A DNA stretch of 32,804 nucleotides. Origin: Thiobacillaceae bacterium (GTDB taxonomy: Bacteria; Pseudomonadota; Gammaproteobacteria; Burkholderiales; Thiobacillaceae). The translations under genes were made by a program, and so were the position numbers. The DNA is taken from assembly GCA_025054655.1 (NCBI GenBank), contig JANWZL010000105.1, positions 1 through 32,804 on the forward strand. The letters run 5' to 3'. Positions 16,504-27,635 of the stretch are shown here, piece after piece. Each line of letters begins with the position of its first letter. The first letter of the stretch is position 1. A model generated the notes under the pieces. That model was not told the DNA's origin. It saw only the letters and a list, made by a program, of their open reading frames with translations, and made no database searches.

Positions 16504-17058
16504 ATGGTACGCACCCTCACCCCTGTCTGTGACTTCGGCCAGCCGGCACCGGATTTCGACCTCATCGGCGTGGACGGCCGGCGCTACACCCTCGCCGACG
16601 TGCGCGGCCCCAACGGGCTGTTGGTGATGTTCATCTGCAACCACTGCCCCTATGTGCGCGCGGTCAAGGACCGCATCGTGCGCGACGTGCTGGAGTTGAA
16701 ACAATACGGGATAGGCGCAGTGGCCATCATGTCCAATGATCCCACCGACTACCCCGAGGACAGCTTCGAGAACATGCAGCGCTACGCGCGCGAATGGCGG
16801 CTGCCCATGCCCTATCTGTGGGACGAGACCCAGGCCGTCGCGCGCGCCTATGGCGCCGTGTGCACCCCAGACTTCTTCGGCTACAACAAGGACCTGAAGT
16901 TGCAATACCGCGGGCGTTTGGACGCCTCCACCAAAGAGACCGCGCCCCCCGACGCCCGCCGCGAGCTGTTCGAGGCCATGGTGCAGATCGCAAAGACCGG
17001 CGAGGGGCCGCGCGAGCAGATTCCCAGCATGGGCTGCTCCATCAAGTGGCGGGCGTAA
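16504..17058 (+). CDS. Thioredoxin-fold (AhpC/TSA/Redoxin family) protein
   Basis: A 184-residue thioredoxin-fold protein, probably a thiol-disulfide or peroxide-reducing enzyme. The active-site motif CNHCPYV (near residue 47) is a CxxC in the right place after strand LLVMFI. A cis-Pro region follows in AVCTPDFFGYN, and a conserved tail MGCSIKW has a further cysteine. There is no signal peptide, so it is cytoplasmic. A strong AGGAGG ribosome binding site lies 5 nt before the ATG. The physiological substrate is not known for this subfamily. Confidence 0.88.
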   Translation: MVRTLTPVCDFGQPAPDFDLIGVDGRRYTLADVRGPNGLLVMFICNHCPYVRAVKDRIVRDVLELKQYGIGAVAIMSNDPTDYPEDSFENMQRYAREWRLPMPYLWDETQAVARAYGAVCTPDFFGYNKDLKLQYRGRLDASTKETAPPDARRELFEAMVQIAKTGEGPREQIPSMGCSIKWRA

Positions 17059-17064
17059 TCAGAG

Positions 17065-17090
17065 CCCTGATCCCTGATACCTGACTCCTG
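17065..17090. repeat. Short tandem repeat CCCTGAT
   Basis: CCCTGAT-CCCTGAT-ACCTGAC-TCCTG, about 3.7 copies of a 7-bp word, in the 43-bp spacer before the phosphatase gene. Confidence 0.7.
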
Positions 17091-17101
17091 CAGCCCGCAC
17101 C

Positions 17102-17902
17102 GTGTCCCCTTTGCTCCAACAGGTCATCGCCGCCGTGCGCGAGGTTGGGCGCAGTGAGGTGATGCCGCGTTACCTCAAGGTGGCGCACACACGCAAGGAC
17201 GACGGCAGCCTGTTCACCGAGGCGGACATGGCGGCCCAGCGTGCGCTCACGCAGCGGCTCGCCGCCATCGCCCCCTACCCGGTGCTGGGCGAGGAGATGG
17301 AGGCCGCAGAACATCGCCGGCTGTGGGCGGCGGGAGAGGCGGGTCTATGGTGCGTGGACCCCATCGACGGCACCACCAACTTCGTCAACGGCCTGCCCTT
17401 TTTCGCCCTTTCGGTGGCCCTCATGCAGGGCGGGCGTAGCAGGCTGGGCGTGGTCTACGACCCACATGCCGACGAGTGCTTCTACGCCGAGGCCGGCGGC
17501 GGGGCCTATCTCGAGGGCGAGCGTCTGCCACTGAAGACCCCGCCCACCGAGCTGCGCCGGGCCATCGCCGGCATCGACTTCAAGCGCCTGCCGCGCGCCC
17601 TGGCCGGCCGACTGGCGGCCGAACACCCCTACAGCTCGCAGCGCAACCTAGGCGCGTGCACCCTGGACTGGTGTTACCTCGCCGCTGGACGCCTGCACGT
17701 CTATCTGCACGGCGGGCAGAAGCTGTGGGACTACGCCGCCGGCTGCCTGATCCTGGCCGAGGCGGGCGGAGGGGTGGGCTGTCTGCGCAAAGACGGGGCC
17801 GACTTCTGGTCGGCCGAACCCTGGACCCGCTCGGTGGTGGCCGCCCTCACACCGGGTCTGCAACAGCAGTGGCAGGACTGGATCGATAAGGCAAGCGGCT
17901 GA
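17102..17902 (+). CDS. Inositol-monophosphatase-family phosphatase
   Basis: Mg-dependent, Li-sensitive-type sugar-phosphate phosphatase of the IMPase/FBPase superfamily. It has 266 residues from a GTG start. Metal-binding motifs are complete: GEEME, WCVDPIDGTTNFVNGLPFF and LWDYAAGCLILAEAGG. The family includes SuhB, HisN, CysQ and some bacterial fructose-1,6-bisphosphatases, and the motifs do not separate them. It lies about 200 bp upstream of transketolase in a Calvin-cycle cluster that otherwise lacks a bisphosphatase, so a fructose/sedoheptulose-bisphosphatase role is an attractive but unproven inference. The upstream 43 bp hold a tandem repeat and no obvious ribosome binding site. Confidence 0.85.
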   Translation: MSPLLQQVIAAVREVGRSEVMPRYLKVAHTRKDDGSLFTEADMAAQRALTQRLAAIAPYPVLGEEMEAAEHRRLWAAGEAGLWCVDPIDGTTNFVNGLPFFALSVALMQGGRSRLGVVYDPHADECFYAEAGGGAYLEGERLPLKTPPTELRRAIAGIDFKRLPRALAGRLAAEHPYSSQRNLGACTLDWCYLAAGRLHVYLHGGQKLWDYAAGCLILAEAGGGVGCLRKDGADFWSAEPWTRSVVAALTPGLQQQWQDWIDKASG

Positions 17903-18012
17903 TTTGATAAAAAATTTTTAGCCCTCGGCGCAGCCGCCCGGCAACCCGCATGTCTATTGGCAACCACCGTACCGATCGCGGCCGTGGGCGTGCTGGCGCG
18001 GTTACCGGCGGC

Positions 18013-18041
18013 TTGCCCGGAGCGGGGGGCTGTTGGATAAT
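18013..18041 (+). promoter_or_regulatory. Probable sigma-70 promoter of transketolase
   Basis: TTGCCC (18013-18018), a 17-nt spacer, then GATAAT (18036-18041), about 64 nt before the tkt ATG. Four and five of six positions match consensus. Confidence 0.5.
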
Positions 18042-18104
18042 CGGGGCCTTTCTGTCCGAAATCCGGGCCGGCCCGAGATTGTTTTATCCAAAGGAAGGAA
18101 TCGA

Positions 18105-20093
18105 ATGGCAACCCGCACCGACCTAGCCAACGCCATACGCGCCCTCGCCATGGACGCGGTCGAAAAGGCCAAGTCCGGTCATCCGGGCGCCCCCATGGGC
18201 ATGGCGGAGATCGCCGAGGTGCTGTGGAACCACCACCTGCGCCACAACCCCGCCAATCCGAAGTGGCCCGACCGCGACCGCTTCGTGCTCTCCAACGGCC
18301 ACGGCTCCATGCTGCTGTACGCCCTGCTGCACCTGACCGGCTATGACCTCAGCATGGAGGACATCAAGCAGTTCCGCCAGCTGCACTCCAAAACCCCAGG
18401 TCACCCCGAATACGGCTACACACCGGGGGTGGAGACCACCACCGGGCCGCTGGGTCAGGGCATCTCCAACGCAGTGGGCATGGCCCTGGCCGAGAAGCTG
18501 CTGGCGCACGAATTCAACCGGCCCGGTTTCGACATCGTCAACCACCACACCTACGTCTTCATGGGCGACGGCTGCCTGATGGAGGGTGTGTCGCACGAAG
18601 CCTGCGCATTGGCGGCCACCTGGAAGCTCAACAAGCTGATCGCCATCTGGGACGACAATGGCATCTCCATCGACGGCCACGTCGAGCACTGGTTCACCGA
18701 GGACGTCTGCGGGCGCTTCCAGGCCTATGGCTGGAACGTCATCCGCAACGTCGATGGCCACAGCTTCGAGGCGGTGGAAGCGGCGATCCAGCAGGCCAAA
18801 CAGTCCACCGACCGCCCCACCCTCATCCAGTGCAAGACCATCATCGGCAAGGGCTCGCCCAACAAGGCCGGCACCCACGACGTGCATGGGGCCGCACTCG
18901 GGCACGAGGAGGTCGAGGCCACCCGCAAGCACATGGGCTGGAACTACCCGCCCTTCGTCATCCCGCAGGACGTCTACGACGGCTGGGATGCGCGCACCAA
19001 GGGCGCGGGGCTGGAGAAGCTGTGGAACAACAAATTCGCCGAATACGAGAAGGCCTATCCGGAACTGGCCGCCGAATTCAAGCGCCGCATGGCCGGTGAG
19101 CTGCCGGCCAACTGGGCCGAGCACGTCAGCAAGGCGATCGCCGAGGTCAACGCCAAGGCGGAGAGCGTGGCCACCCGCAAGGCGAGCCAGATCGCCATCA
19201 ACGCCCTGGCCAAGGTGCTGCCCGAATTCGTCGGCGGCTCGGCCGATCTGACCGGCTCCAACCTCACCAACTGGACCGGCTGCCACCCCATCCGCCATGG
19301 CAACCCCGGCAACTACATCTCCTACGGCGTGCGCGAGTTCGGCATGGCCGCGATCATGAACGGTATGGCCCTGCACGGCGGTCTGCTGCCCTTCGGCGGC
19401 ACCTTCCTGATGTTCTCCGAATACGCCCGCAACGCCATCCGTATGGCCGCGCTCATGAAACAGCGCGTCATCCACGTCTTCACCCACGACTCCATCGGCC
19501 TGGGTGAAGACGGGCCCACCCACCAGCCCATAGAGCAGCTGGCCACCCTACGCATGATCCCCAATATGAGCGTGTGGCGGCCCTGCGACACGGTGGAGAC
19601 CATGGTCGCCTGGGCCAAGGCGGTGGAAAACCGCAGCGGGCCCACCAGCCTCGTGCTGTCGCGCCAGAACCTGCCTTTCGTCAAACGCAGCGACGCCCAG
19701 ATTGCGCAGATCGAGCGCGGTGGCTACGTGCTGGCCGACTGTGAGGGTGAACCGCAAGTGGTGCTGATCGCCACCGGCTCCGAGGTCGAGCTGGCCCTAA
19801 AGAGCCAGGAGGCGCTCAAGGCCGAGGGCATACGGGCCCGCGTGGTGTCGATGCCCTCCACCGACGCCTTCGACCGGCAGGATCGGGCCTACCGTGACTC
19901 GGTGCTACCGCCGGGGGTCAAGCGCGTGGCGATCGAGGCTGGCGTGCCTGACGGCTGGTGGAAGTACGTCGGCTGCGACGGCGCCGTGGTGGGGATCAGC
20001 CGCTTCGGTGAATCCGCTCCGGCCGGTGTGCTGTTCAAGGAGTTCGGATTCACGGTCGAGAACGTGGTCGCCACGGTCAAGGGGGTTCTGTAG
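18105..20093 (+). CDS. cbbT: Transketolase
   Basis: Thiamine-diphosphate enzyme that moves two-carbon units between ketoses and aldoses in the regenerative Calvin cycle and pentose phosphate pathway. It has 662 residues from the ATG at 18105, which has an AAGGAAGGA ribosome binding site; the ORF track's extra 24 codons precede the promoter-proximal leader. Motifs: [19 protein letters not shown] (substrate), [13 protein letters not shown] with the downstream Asn (ThDP/Mg binding) and [19 protein letters not shown] (C-terminal pyrimidine-binding domain). It is first of the tkt-gap-pgk-pyk-fba series. The symbol cbbT is used for context; tkt is equivalent. Confidence 0.98.
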   Translation: MATRTDLANAIRALAMDAVEKAKSGHPGAPMGMAEIAEVLWNHHLRHNPANPKWPDRDRFVLSNGHGSMLLYALLHLTGYDLSMEDIKQFRQLHSKTPGHPEYGYTPGVETTTGPLGQGISNAVGMALAEKLLAHEFNRPGFDIVNHHTYVFMGDGCLMEGVSHEACALAATWKLNKLIAIWDDNGISIDGHVEHWFTEDVCGRFQAYGWNVIRNVDGHSFEAVEAAIQQAKQSTDRPTLIQCKTIIGKGSPNKAGTHDVHGAALGHEEVEATRKHMGWNYPPFVIPQDVYDGWDARTKGAGLEKLWNNKFAEYEKAYPELAAEFKRRMAGELPANWAEHVSKAIAEVNAKAESVATRKASQIAINALAKVLPEFVGGSADLTGSNLTNWTGCHPIRHGNPGNYISYGVREFGMAAIMNGMALHGGLLPFGGTFLMFSEYARNAIRMAALMKQRVIHVFTHDSIGLGEDGPTHQPIEQLATLRMIPNMSVWRPCDTVETMVAWAKAVENRSGPTSLVLSRQNLPFVKRSDAQIAQIERGGYVLADCEGEPQVVLIATGSEVELALKSQEALKAEGIRARVVSMPSTDAFDRQDRAYRDSVLPPGVKRVAIEAGVPDGWWKYVGCDGAVVGISRFGESAPAGVLFKEFGFTVENVVATVKGVL

Positions 20094-20121
20094 CGCGGGC
20101 GCCCAGGTCGTGCGGCCGGGC

Positions 20122-20138
20122 CGCGGCTGAATGCCGCG
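20122..20138 (+). other. Hairpin in the tkt-gap spacer
   Basis: CGCGGC-TGAAT-GCCGCG, a 6-bp stem without a T-run. It may be a processing or pausing structure; tkt and gap could still be one transcript. Confidence 0.35.
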
Positions 20139-20180
20139 ACCTTGCGATCTCATCCATTTTGTCATCAACCAAGGAGCTGA

Positions 20181-21185
<1,005 letters not shown>

Positions 21186-21555
21186 GCAGGCCCCAGCCTG
21201 GCGGGAGCGGGACGCAAACGGGAGATGGCAAAAGGGAAACGTAAAAGGAAACGGGAAAAAAGAAGCGGTAACAAGGACACGGAAATGGGACGGGGGGAAT
21301 GGGCGATGGTCAAGGCGGCAGCGGCTACACACCCGGACCGGTACAGGTCCGCTGTGGCGACCGCGTACACCGGCACCGGTCCGTGTCCCGCCCGCCCTAT
21401 CCCCTCCCGTTACACCCTTGCCCCTAACCCCTTGCCCATCCCCCCTCTCCCCTTGCCTTCCCCTTCCTACCTCCCCCTGCCCGCTTCCCTTGCCATGAGC
21501 GGTCAGGCCTGGGTCTACCCAGCCCTCACCGCTTAGATCATCAGGAGCAAGCATC
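21186..21555. repeat. Gene-free spacer with purine-rich and pyrimidine-rich degenerate arrays
   Basis: This 370-bp gap between gap and pgk has no credible gene. About 21201-21303 is purine-rich, with loose repeats of GGGAAAC/AAACGGGAAA. About 21384-21494 is pyrimidine-rich, with repeats of CCCTTGCC and CCCCTCTCC. Between them lies GGACC-GGTACA-GGTCC. The two arrays are roughly complementary in composition and could fold together. The 103-codon frame across it is low-complexity and rejected. The pgk ribosome binding site (CAGGAGC) lies at the right end. Confidence 0.6.
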
Positions 21556-22740
21556 ATGGCCAAATTCCTCCGCATGACCGACCTCGACCTCAAGGGCAAG
21601 CGCGTCTTCATCCGTGCCGATCTCAACGTACCGGTGAAGGACGGCAAGGTCACCTCGGATGCCCGCATCACCGCCAGCCTGCCCACCATCGAACACGCTC
21701 TCAAGGCCGGCGCCCGCGTGATGGTCACCTCCCACCTGGGTCGCCCCACCGAAGGGGAATGGACGCCCGAGGTGTCGCTCGCGCCGGTGGCCGAGGTCAT
21801 GAGCGCCAAACTGGGCAGACCCGTGCGGCTGATCAAGGACTGGGTCGATGGCGGCTTCGAGGTGGCCGAGGGCGAGGTGGTCCTGCTGGAGAACTGCCGC
21901 ATCAACAAAGGCGAGAAGAAGAATGCAGAGGAGACTGCGCGCAAGTACGCCGCGCTGTGCGACGTCTTCGTCATGGACGCCTTCGGCACCGCCCACCGTG
22001 CCGAGGCCTCCACCTACGGCATCGCCCAATATGCCCCGGTGGCCTGTGCCGGCATCCTCGTCACCGAAGAGCTCGAGGCACTGGAGCGGGCGCTGGCCAA
22101 CCCGGCCCGGCCCATGGTGGCCATCGTCGGCGGCTCCAAGGTGTCCACCAAGCTCACCGTGCTCGAGTCGCTGTCGGAGAAGGTCGATCAGCTCGTGGTA
22201 GGCGGTGGCATCGCCAACACCTTCATCAAGGCCGCCGGGCACAAGGTGGGCAAATCGCTGTACGAGGATGATCTGGTGCCCACCGCGCGTGCGCTCATGG
22301 ACAAGATGGCCGCCCGCGGTGCCACCATCCCCATCCCGGTCGATGTGGTGGTGGGCAAGCAGTTCGCGGCCGAAGAGCCGGCGGTGTTGAAGCGCGTCGA
22401 AGAGGTGGCCGATGACGACATGATCTTCGACATCGGCCCTGAGAGCGCCAAGGCCCTGGCCGACATCATCCTCAAGGCCGGCACCGTGGTGTGGAACGGC
22501 CCGGTCGGGGTGTTCGAGTTCGACCAGTTTGGTGAAGGCACCAAGACGATCGCCCAGGCCATCGCCCAGACCAAGGCCTTCACCCTGGCCGGCGGCGGCG
22601 ATACCATCGCTGCGATCCAGAAATACGGCATCTACGACCAGGTCTCCTACATCTCCACCGCCGGCGGTGCCTTCCTCGAATACCTAGAAGGCAAGACCCT
22701 GCCGGCCGTGGAGATCCTGGAAAAGCGGGCGGCAGGCTGA
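21556..22740 (+). CDS. pgk: Phosphoglycerate kinase
   Basis: Phosphorylates 3-phosphoglycerate to 1,3-bisphosphoglycerate, the ATP-consuming step after Rubisco; reversible in glycolysis. It has 394 residues, normal for a bacterial monomer. The N domain shows [18 protein letters not shown] and [15 protein letters not shown] (3-PGA binding). The C domain shows [30 protein letters not shown] and the nucleotide loop [10 protein letters not shown]. An AGGAGC site precedes the ATG. It is separated from gap and pyk by repeat-filled spacers. Confidence 0.98.
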   Translation: MAKFLRMTDLDLKGKRVFIRADLNVPVKDGKVTSDARITASLPTIEHALKAGARVMVTSHLGRPTEGEWTPEVSLAPVAEVMSAKLGRPVRLIKDWVDGGFEVAEGEVVLLENCRINKGEKKNAEETARKYAALCDVFVMDAFGTAHRAEASTYGIAQYAPVACAGILVTEELEALERALANPARPMVAIVGGSKVSTKLTVLESLSEKVDQLVVGGGIANTFIKAAGHKVGKSLYEDDLVPTARALMDKMAARGATIPIPVDVVVGKQFAAEEPAVLKRVEEVADDDMIFDIGPESAKALADIILKAGTVVWNGPVGVFEFDQFGEGTKTIAQAIAQTKAFTLAGGGDTIAAIQKYGIYDQVSYISTAGGAFLEYLEGKTLPAVEILEKRAAG

Positions 22741-22744
22741 TGGA

Positions 22745-22870
22745 TGGGTGAGGCGTGAGGAGTGAGGAGGAGTTCAGTGTGAGGTCAATGCACAAACCTC
22801 ACCTCACACCTCACCCCCATCTCCCCTCACTCCCCCTCACTCAAACCTCTCCTCACCCCTCACACACACA
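22745..22870. repeat. Inverted GTGAGG / CCTCAC repeat array between pgk and pyk
   Basis: At least four GTGAGG words (22748-22784) are followed by many CCTCAC words (22797-22865). The centre forms GTGAGGT (22779-22785) and ACCTCAC (22796-22802), a 7-bp stem with a 10-nt loop. No T-run follows. The array fills the whole spacer up to the pyk start codon, leaving no visible ribosome binding site. Confidence 0.8.
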
Positions 22871-22872
22871 CT

Positions 22873-24312
22873 ATGCTACGCAGAACCAAGATCGTCGCCA
22901 CCCTGGGGCCCGCCAGCCGCGACCCCAAGGTGCTCGACCGCATGATCGAGGCCGGTGTGGACGTCGTGCGGCTCAATTTCTCGCACGGCAGCGCCGAGGA
23001 GCACATCCAGGCGGCTGAGCTGGTGCGCTCACTGGCCCGCACGCGCGGGCGGGCGGTGGGGGTGCTGGTGGATCTGCAGGGGCCCAAGATTCGCATCGGC
23101 CGTTTCAGGGACGGCAGGGTTCAGCTCAAGGATGGGGCATGTTTCATCCTCGACACCGACCCCACGCCGGGGGACGAGACCCGCGTCGGGCTGGACTACC
23201 CCGACCTGGTGCGCGATGTGTCGCGCGGCTCCACCCTGCTGCTCGACGACGGCCGCATCGAACTATGGGTGGAGGAGGTGCAGGACGAGCGGGTGATCTG
23301 CAGGGTGGTGCGCGGCGGCGCGCTGTCCAACAACAAGGGCATCAACCGCAAGGGCGGCGGCCTGTCCGCGGCGGCGCTGACCGACAAGGACATCGAAGAC
23401 ATCAAGACGGCGGCCGCGCTCAAGGCCGACTACCTCGCGGTGTCCTTCCCCCGTTCCGCCGCCGACATCCTGCAGGCGCGCGAGCTGCTGCGCGGCGCCG
23501 GCGGGCATGGGCTGGTGCTGGCCAAGATCGAGCGGGCCGAGGCGGTGGACGCCCTGGAGGAGATCCTCAACGCCGCCGACGCCATCATGGTCGCCCGCGG
23601 CGACCTGGGCGTGGAGATGGGCGATGCCGCCGTGCCAGCATTGCAGAAGAAGATGATCCGTCTGGCACGCGAGAAGAACAAACTGGCCATCACCGCCACC
23701 CAGATGATGGAGTCCATGATCGCCAGTCCCATCCCCACCCGCGCGGAGGTGTCCGACGTGGCCAACGCGGTGTTGGACGGCACCGACGCGGTCATGCTGT
23801 CGGCCGAGACGGCCGTGGGCCAGTACCCGGTCGAGGCAGTGGCAGCCATGCATCGCGTGTGCATCGAGGCGGAGAAGGAGATGGAGCGCCCGACCTTCCC
23901 CTTCAAGGCAGCGACCGAGTCCGGCATCCTGCGTATCGACGAGGCGATCGCCAAGTCGGCCGCCTTCACCGCCCTGCACCTGAACGTCAAGGCCATCGCC
24001 GCCATGACCCAGTCAGGCTCCACCGCCCTGTGGATGTCGCGCATCAGCACGCACGTACCCATCTACGCCTTGACACCCGAGGTGGAAACTCGTAGAAAGG
24101 TCACGCTCTTCCGCGGCGTCTACCCGATCAACTTCCGTCCCTCCAGCACCGACCGCGACCTACTGCTGGCCGAGGCGGAAGACGAGCTGCGGCGCCGCGG
24201 TGCGGTGCGCAACGGCGACCTGATCTTGCTCACCATCGGCGAGCCCATCGGCAAGCCCGGCGGCACCAACACGCTGAAGATCGTCCGCGTGGGCGAACGA
24301 CACAAACACTGA
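22873..24312 (+). CDS. pyk: Pyruvate kinase
   Basis: Converts phosphoenolpyruvate + ADP to pyruvate + ATP, drawing fixed carbon into central metabolism. It has 479 residues. Motifs: [19 protein letters not shown] at the N terminus, [22 protein letters not shown], the catalytic-loop lysine in [31 protein letters not shown], and ATQMMESMI followed by [24 protein letters not shown]. The C-terminal allosteric domain is present. The ATG is preceded by CAC/CCTCAC repeats with no Shine-Dalgarno motif, which is odd for an expressed gene. It ends 37 bp before fba. Confidence 0.97.
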   Translation: MLRRTKIVATLGPASRDPKVLDRMIEAGVDVVRLNFSHGSAEEHIQAAELVRSLARTRGRAVGVLVDLQGPKIRIGRFRDGRVQLKDGACFILDTDPTPGDETRVGLDYPDLVRDVSRGSTLLLDDGRIELWVEEVQDERVICRVVRGGALSNNKGINRKGGGLSAAALTDKDIEDIKTAAALKADYLAVSFPRSAADILQARELLRGAGGHGLVLAKIERAEAVDALEEILNAADAIMVARGDLGVEMGDAAVPALQKKMIRLAREKNKLAITATQMMESMIASPIPTRAEVSDVANAVLDGTDAVMLSAETAVGQYPVEAVAAMHRVCIEAEKEMERPTFPFKAATESGILRIDEAIAKSAAFTALHLNVKAIAAMTQSGSTALWMSRISTHVPIYALTPEVETRRKVTLFRGVYPINFRPSSTDRDLLLAEAEDELRRRGAVRNGDLILLTIGEPIGKPGGTNTLKIVRVGERHKH

Positions 24313-24349
24313 CGTCCATGATCCAACCCTGACATTACAGGAGAGACAG

Positions 24350-25414
24350 ATGGCCCTCATCACCCTGCGACAGCTGCTGGACCACGCCGCCGAACACGGC
24401 TACGGCGTGCCCGCCTTCAACGTCAACAACATGGAGCAGATGCATGCCATCATGCAGGCGGCGGACGCTTGCGACGCCCCCGTGATCGTACAGGCCTCGG
24501 CGGGTGCACGCTCCTACGCCGGCGAGCCTTTCCTGCGCCACCTGATGCTGGCCGCCGTCGAGATGTACCCGCACATCCCCATCTGCGTGCACCAGGACCA
24601 CGGTGCCTCGCCGGCGGTGTGCTTCCGCTCGATCCAGTCCGGCTTCACCTCGGTGATGATGGACGGCTCGCTGCTGGAGGACGCCAAGACCCCGGCCAGT
24701 TACGAATACAACGTCGAGGTCACGCGCAAGGTGGTCGATCTCGCCCACGCCTGCGGTGTGTCCGTCGAGGGCGAGTTGGGCTGCCTGGGCTCGCTGGAGA
24801 CCGGCATGGCCGGCGAGGAGGATGGTGTGGGCGCCGAAGGCAAGCTCGACCACTCCATGCTGCTCACCGACCCTGAGCAGGCCGCCGACTTCGTCAAGAA
24901 GACCAAGGTCGATGCCCTGGCCATCGCCATCGGCACCAGCCATGGCGCCTACAAATTCACCCGCCCGCCCACCGGCGACATCCTCGCCATCGACCGCATC
25001 AAAGAAATCCACGCCCGCATCCCCAACACGCATCTGGTCATGCACGGCTCCTCCTCGGTGCCGCAGGAGTGGCTGAAGATCATCAACGAATACGGCGGCG
25101 ACATGGGTCAGACCTATGGCGTGCCGGTCGAAGAGATCGTCGAGGGCATCAAGCACGGCGTGCGCAAGGTCAACATCGACACCGACTTGCGCATGGCCGC
25201 CACCGGGGCGATCCGCAAGTTCCTGGCCGAGAACAAGAAGGAGTTCGATCCGCGCAAATTCCTCAAGGCCGCCACCAAGGCCATGAGCGAGATCTGCAAA
25301 GCGCGCTACGAGGCCTTCGGCTGCGCCGGCCAGGCGAGCAAGATCAAGCCGCTGTCGCTGGAGGCCATGACCAAGCGCTACGCCAGCGGTGAGCTCGATC
25401 CCAAGGTGAACTGA
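24350..25414 (+). CDS. fba: Fructose-1,6-bisphosphate aldolase, class II
   Basis: Zinc-dependent aldolase joining dihydroxyacetone phosphate with glyceraldehyde-3-phosphate (and, in the Calvin cycle, with erythrose-4-phosphate). It has 354 residues. Class II motifs: [43 protein letters not shown] (metal-binding His and catalytic Asp), [30 protein letters not shown] and [13 protein letters not shown]. It has a strong CAGGAGAG ribosome binding site 37 bp after pyk, and a terminator downstream marks the cluster end. Equivalent to cbbA. Confidence 0.98.
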   Translation: MALITLRQLLDHAAEHGYGVPAFNVNNMEQMHAIMQAADACDAPVIVQASAGARSYAGEPFLRHLMLAAVEMYPHIPICVHQDHGASPAVCFRSIQSGFTSVMMDGSLLEDAKTPASYEYNVEVTRKVVDLAHACGVSVEGELGCLGSLETGMAGEEDGVGAEGKLDHSMLLTDPEQAADFVKKTKVDALAIAIGTSHGAYKFTRPPTGDILAIDRIKEIHARIPNTHLVMHGSSSVPQEWLKIINEYGGDMGQTYGVPVEEIVEGIKHGVRKVNIDTDLRMAATGAIRKFLAENKKEFDPRKFLKAATKAMSEICKARYEAFGCAGQASKIKPLSLEAMTKRYASGELDPKVN

Positions 25415-25434
25415 GCCACCGTCCGGCGGCGCAC

Positions 25435-25456
25435 AGGCGGCCTTGGCCGCCTTTTT
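25435..25456 (+). terminator. Rho-independent terminator after fba
   Basis: GGCGGC-CTTG-GCCGCC stem (extended by an A-T pair) followed by TTTTT, 21 nt after the fba stop. A second T-run follows at about 25467. Confidence 0.92.
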
Positions 25457-25612
25457 CATTTCGGCCTTTTTCTCACGGCCGGGCCCGACGCGATCGGGAT
25501 GCGCCCCGGACCGTCCGATTCGCCCCCCGCCCACGGACTGCAGGCCGCCGCACCTGGCCGCGGGCGCACGTGACCACTTCCTGCACCGGTGTGATGAAGG
25601 CATCATAAGCGC

Positions 25613-27217
25613 ATGAAGCTCGCCTTGGCCCAGTTGAACCCCACCGTCGGCGATCTCGCCGGCAACGCCGCACGCATAATCGATGCCGCTCGGCAGGCCC
25701 GCCTCGCCGGGGCCGACCTCCTGCTCGCCCCGGAACTCGCCCTGTGCGGCTATCCGCCCGAGGACCTCGCACTGCGCGAGGACTTCTACGCCGAGAATGC
25801 ACGCGTGCTGGCTGGCCTCGCGCGCAATCTGCCGGCAGGTCTGACCGTGGTGTTCGGACTACCCCTGAACGAGGCTGGACTGCATTACAACGCCGCCGTC
25901 GTCCTGCGCGACGGGCGCACCCTGGCCACGCACCGCAAGCAGCGGCTGCCCAACCATTCGGTGTTCGACGAGCTGCGCACCTTCGTGCCGGGCGAACAGG
26001 CCACGGTGTTCGACTGCGCCGGCGTGCGCTGCGGGCTGCTGATCTGCGAGGACCTCTGGCACCCCGAGCCCGTTGCCCAGGCGCGCGCGGCCGGGGCCGA
26101 ACTGCTGCTCGTCATCAACGCCTCACCCTTTCACCGCGGCAAGCAGGCCGAACGTTACGCGGTGGCGCGTGCGCGCATCGGTGAGACCGGTCTGCCGCTG
26201 GTCTATCTCAACACGGTGGGCGGACAGGACGAGCTGGTGTTCGACGGCGGCTCCTTCGCCATGGACGGCCGCGGTGCCGTCACGGCGCAGCTGCCGATGT
26301 TCACCGAGGGGCTGCATGTGCTCGAATACGGTGCCGGTGCCGCCCGCGGCGAGTGTCATCCCCTGCCGGACGAGCTCGACAGCGTCTATGCTGCGCTCAC
26401 CCTGGGTGTGCGCGACTATGTGGAGAAAAATCGCTTCCCCGGCGTGCTCCTGGGGCTCTCAGGCGGCATCGACTCCGCCCTCACCCTGGTCATCGCCGTG
26501 GACGCCCTGGGCCCGCAGCGGGTCGAGGCGGTGATGATGCCTTCGCAATACACCTCCGACATCAGCCGCGAGGACGCCCAGGCCCTGGCCCAGCGCCTGG
26601 GGGTGGCCTACCGCGTCATCCCCATCAAGTCCGTGTTCGACAGCATGCTCACGGCGCTGGCGGATTGTTTCGAGGGCCTGCCCTACGACGTGACCGAGGA
26701 GAACATCCAGGCGCGCATCCGTGGCATGCTGCTCATGGCCCTGTCCAACAAGTTCGGCCGGCTCGTGCTCACCACCGGCAACAAAAGCGAGCTGGCTACC
26801 GGCTACGCTACCCTCTACGGCGACATGGCCGGCGGCTTCGCCGTGCTCAAGGACGTGGCCAAGACCCTGGTCTATCAGCTCGCCTGCCGCCGCAACCAGC
26901 GCGCCCCCGTCATCCCCGAGCGCGTCATCGTGCGTGCCCCCAGCGCGGAACTCAGGCCCAATCAGACCGACCAGGACACCCTGCCGCCCTACGAGGACCT
27001 CGACGCCATCATGCAGCGCTATCTGGAGCTCGACCAGTCGCCGCGCGAGATCGTCGCCGCCGGCTACCCGGAGGAGGTGGTGCGGCGGGTGGTGCGCATG
27101 ATCGACGCCGCCGAGTACAAACGCCGCCAATCCGCCCCCGGCATACGGGTGACCCGCCGCGCCTTCGGACGCGATAGGCGCTACCCCATCACCAACCGTT
27201 ATCAACCCCCGTTCTGA
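25613..27217 (+). CDS. nadE: Glutamine-dependent NAD+ synthetase
   Basis: Final step of NAD synthesis: nicotinate adenine dinucleotide + ATP + glutamine-derived ammonia. It has 534 residues in the two-domain form. The N-terminal nitrilase-type glutaminase (about 1-250) has the Glu-Lys-Cys triad at Glu41 (APELALCGYPPED), Lys109 (THRKQRLPN) and Cys145 (LLICEDLWHP). The C-terminal synthetase has the ATP loop GLSGGIDSALTLV (283-288 for SGGIDS) and LTTGNKSELATGYATLYGDMAGG. The ATG lies 198 bp after fba, beyond the terminator, with no clear ribosome binding site. It is followed by glnB after 54 bp. Confidence 0.97.
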   Translation: MKLALAQLNPTVGDLAGNAARIIDAARQARLAGADLLLAPELALCGYPPEDLALREDFYAENARVLAGLARNLPAGLTVVFGLPLNEAGLHYNAAVVLRDGRTLATHRKQRLPNHSVFDELRTFVPGEQATVFDCAGVRCGLLICEDLWHPEPVAQARAAGAELLLVINASPFHRGKQAERYAVARARIGETGLPLVYLNTVGGQDELVFDGGSFAMDGRGAVTAQLPMFTEGLHVLEYGAGAARGECHPLPDELDSVYAALTLGVRDYVEKNRFPGVLLGLSGGIDSALTLVIAVDALGPQRVEAVMMPSQYTSDISREDAQALAQRLGVAYRVIPIKSVFDSMLTALADCFEGLPYDVTEENIQARIRGMLLMALSNKFGRLVLTTGNKSELATGYATLYGDMAGGFAVLKDVAKTLVYQLACRRNQRAPVIPERVIVRAPSAELRPNQTDQDTLPPYEDLDAIMQRYLELDQSPREIVAAGYPEEVVRRVVRMIDAAEYKRRQSAPGIRVTRRAFGRDRRYPITNRYQPPF

Positions 27218-27610
<393 letters not shown>

Positions 27611-27635
27611 GAGGCTGGGGTTAGCCTTGGGGTGC

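Noticed and set aside
17905-17925. AAAAATTTTT palindrome after the phosphatase gene as a terminator
   Set aside because: There is no GC stem; it is only a short A/T palindrome, more likely part of a promoter region.
21225-21536. 103-codon plus-strand ORF between gap and pgk
   Set aside because: Its Lys/Arg-rich then Pro/Leu-rich translation simply reflects the purine and pyrimidine arrays; no ribosome binding site.
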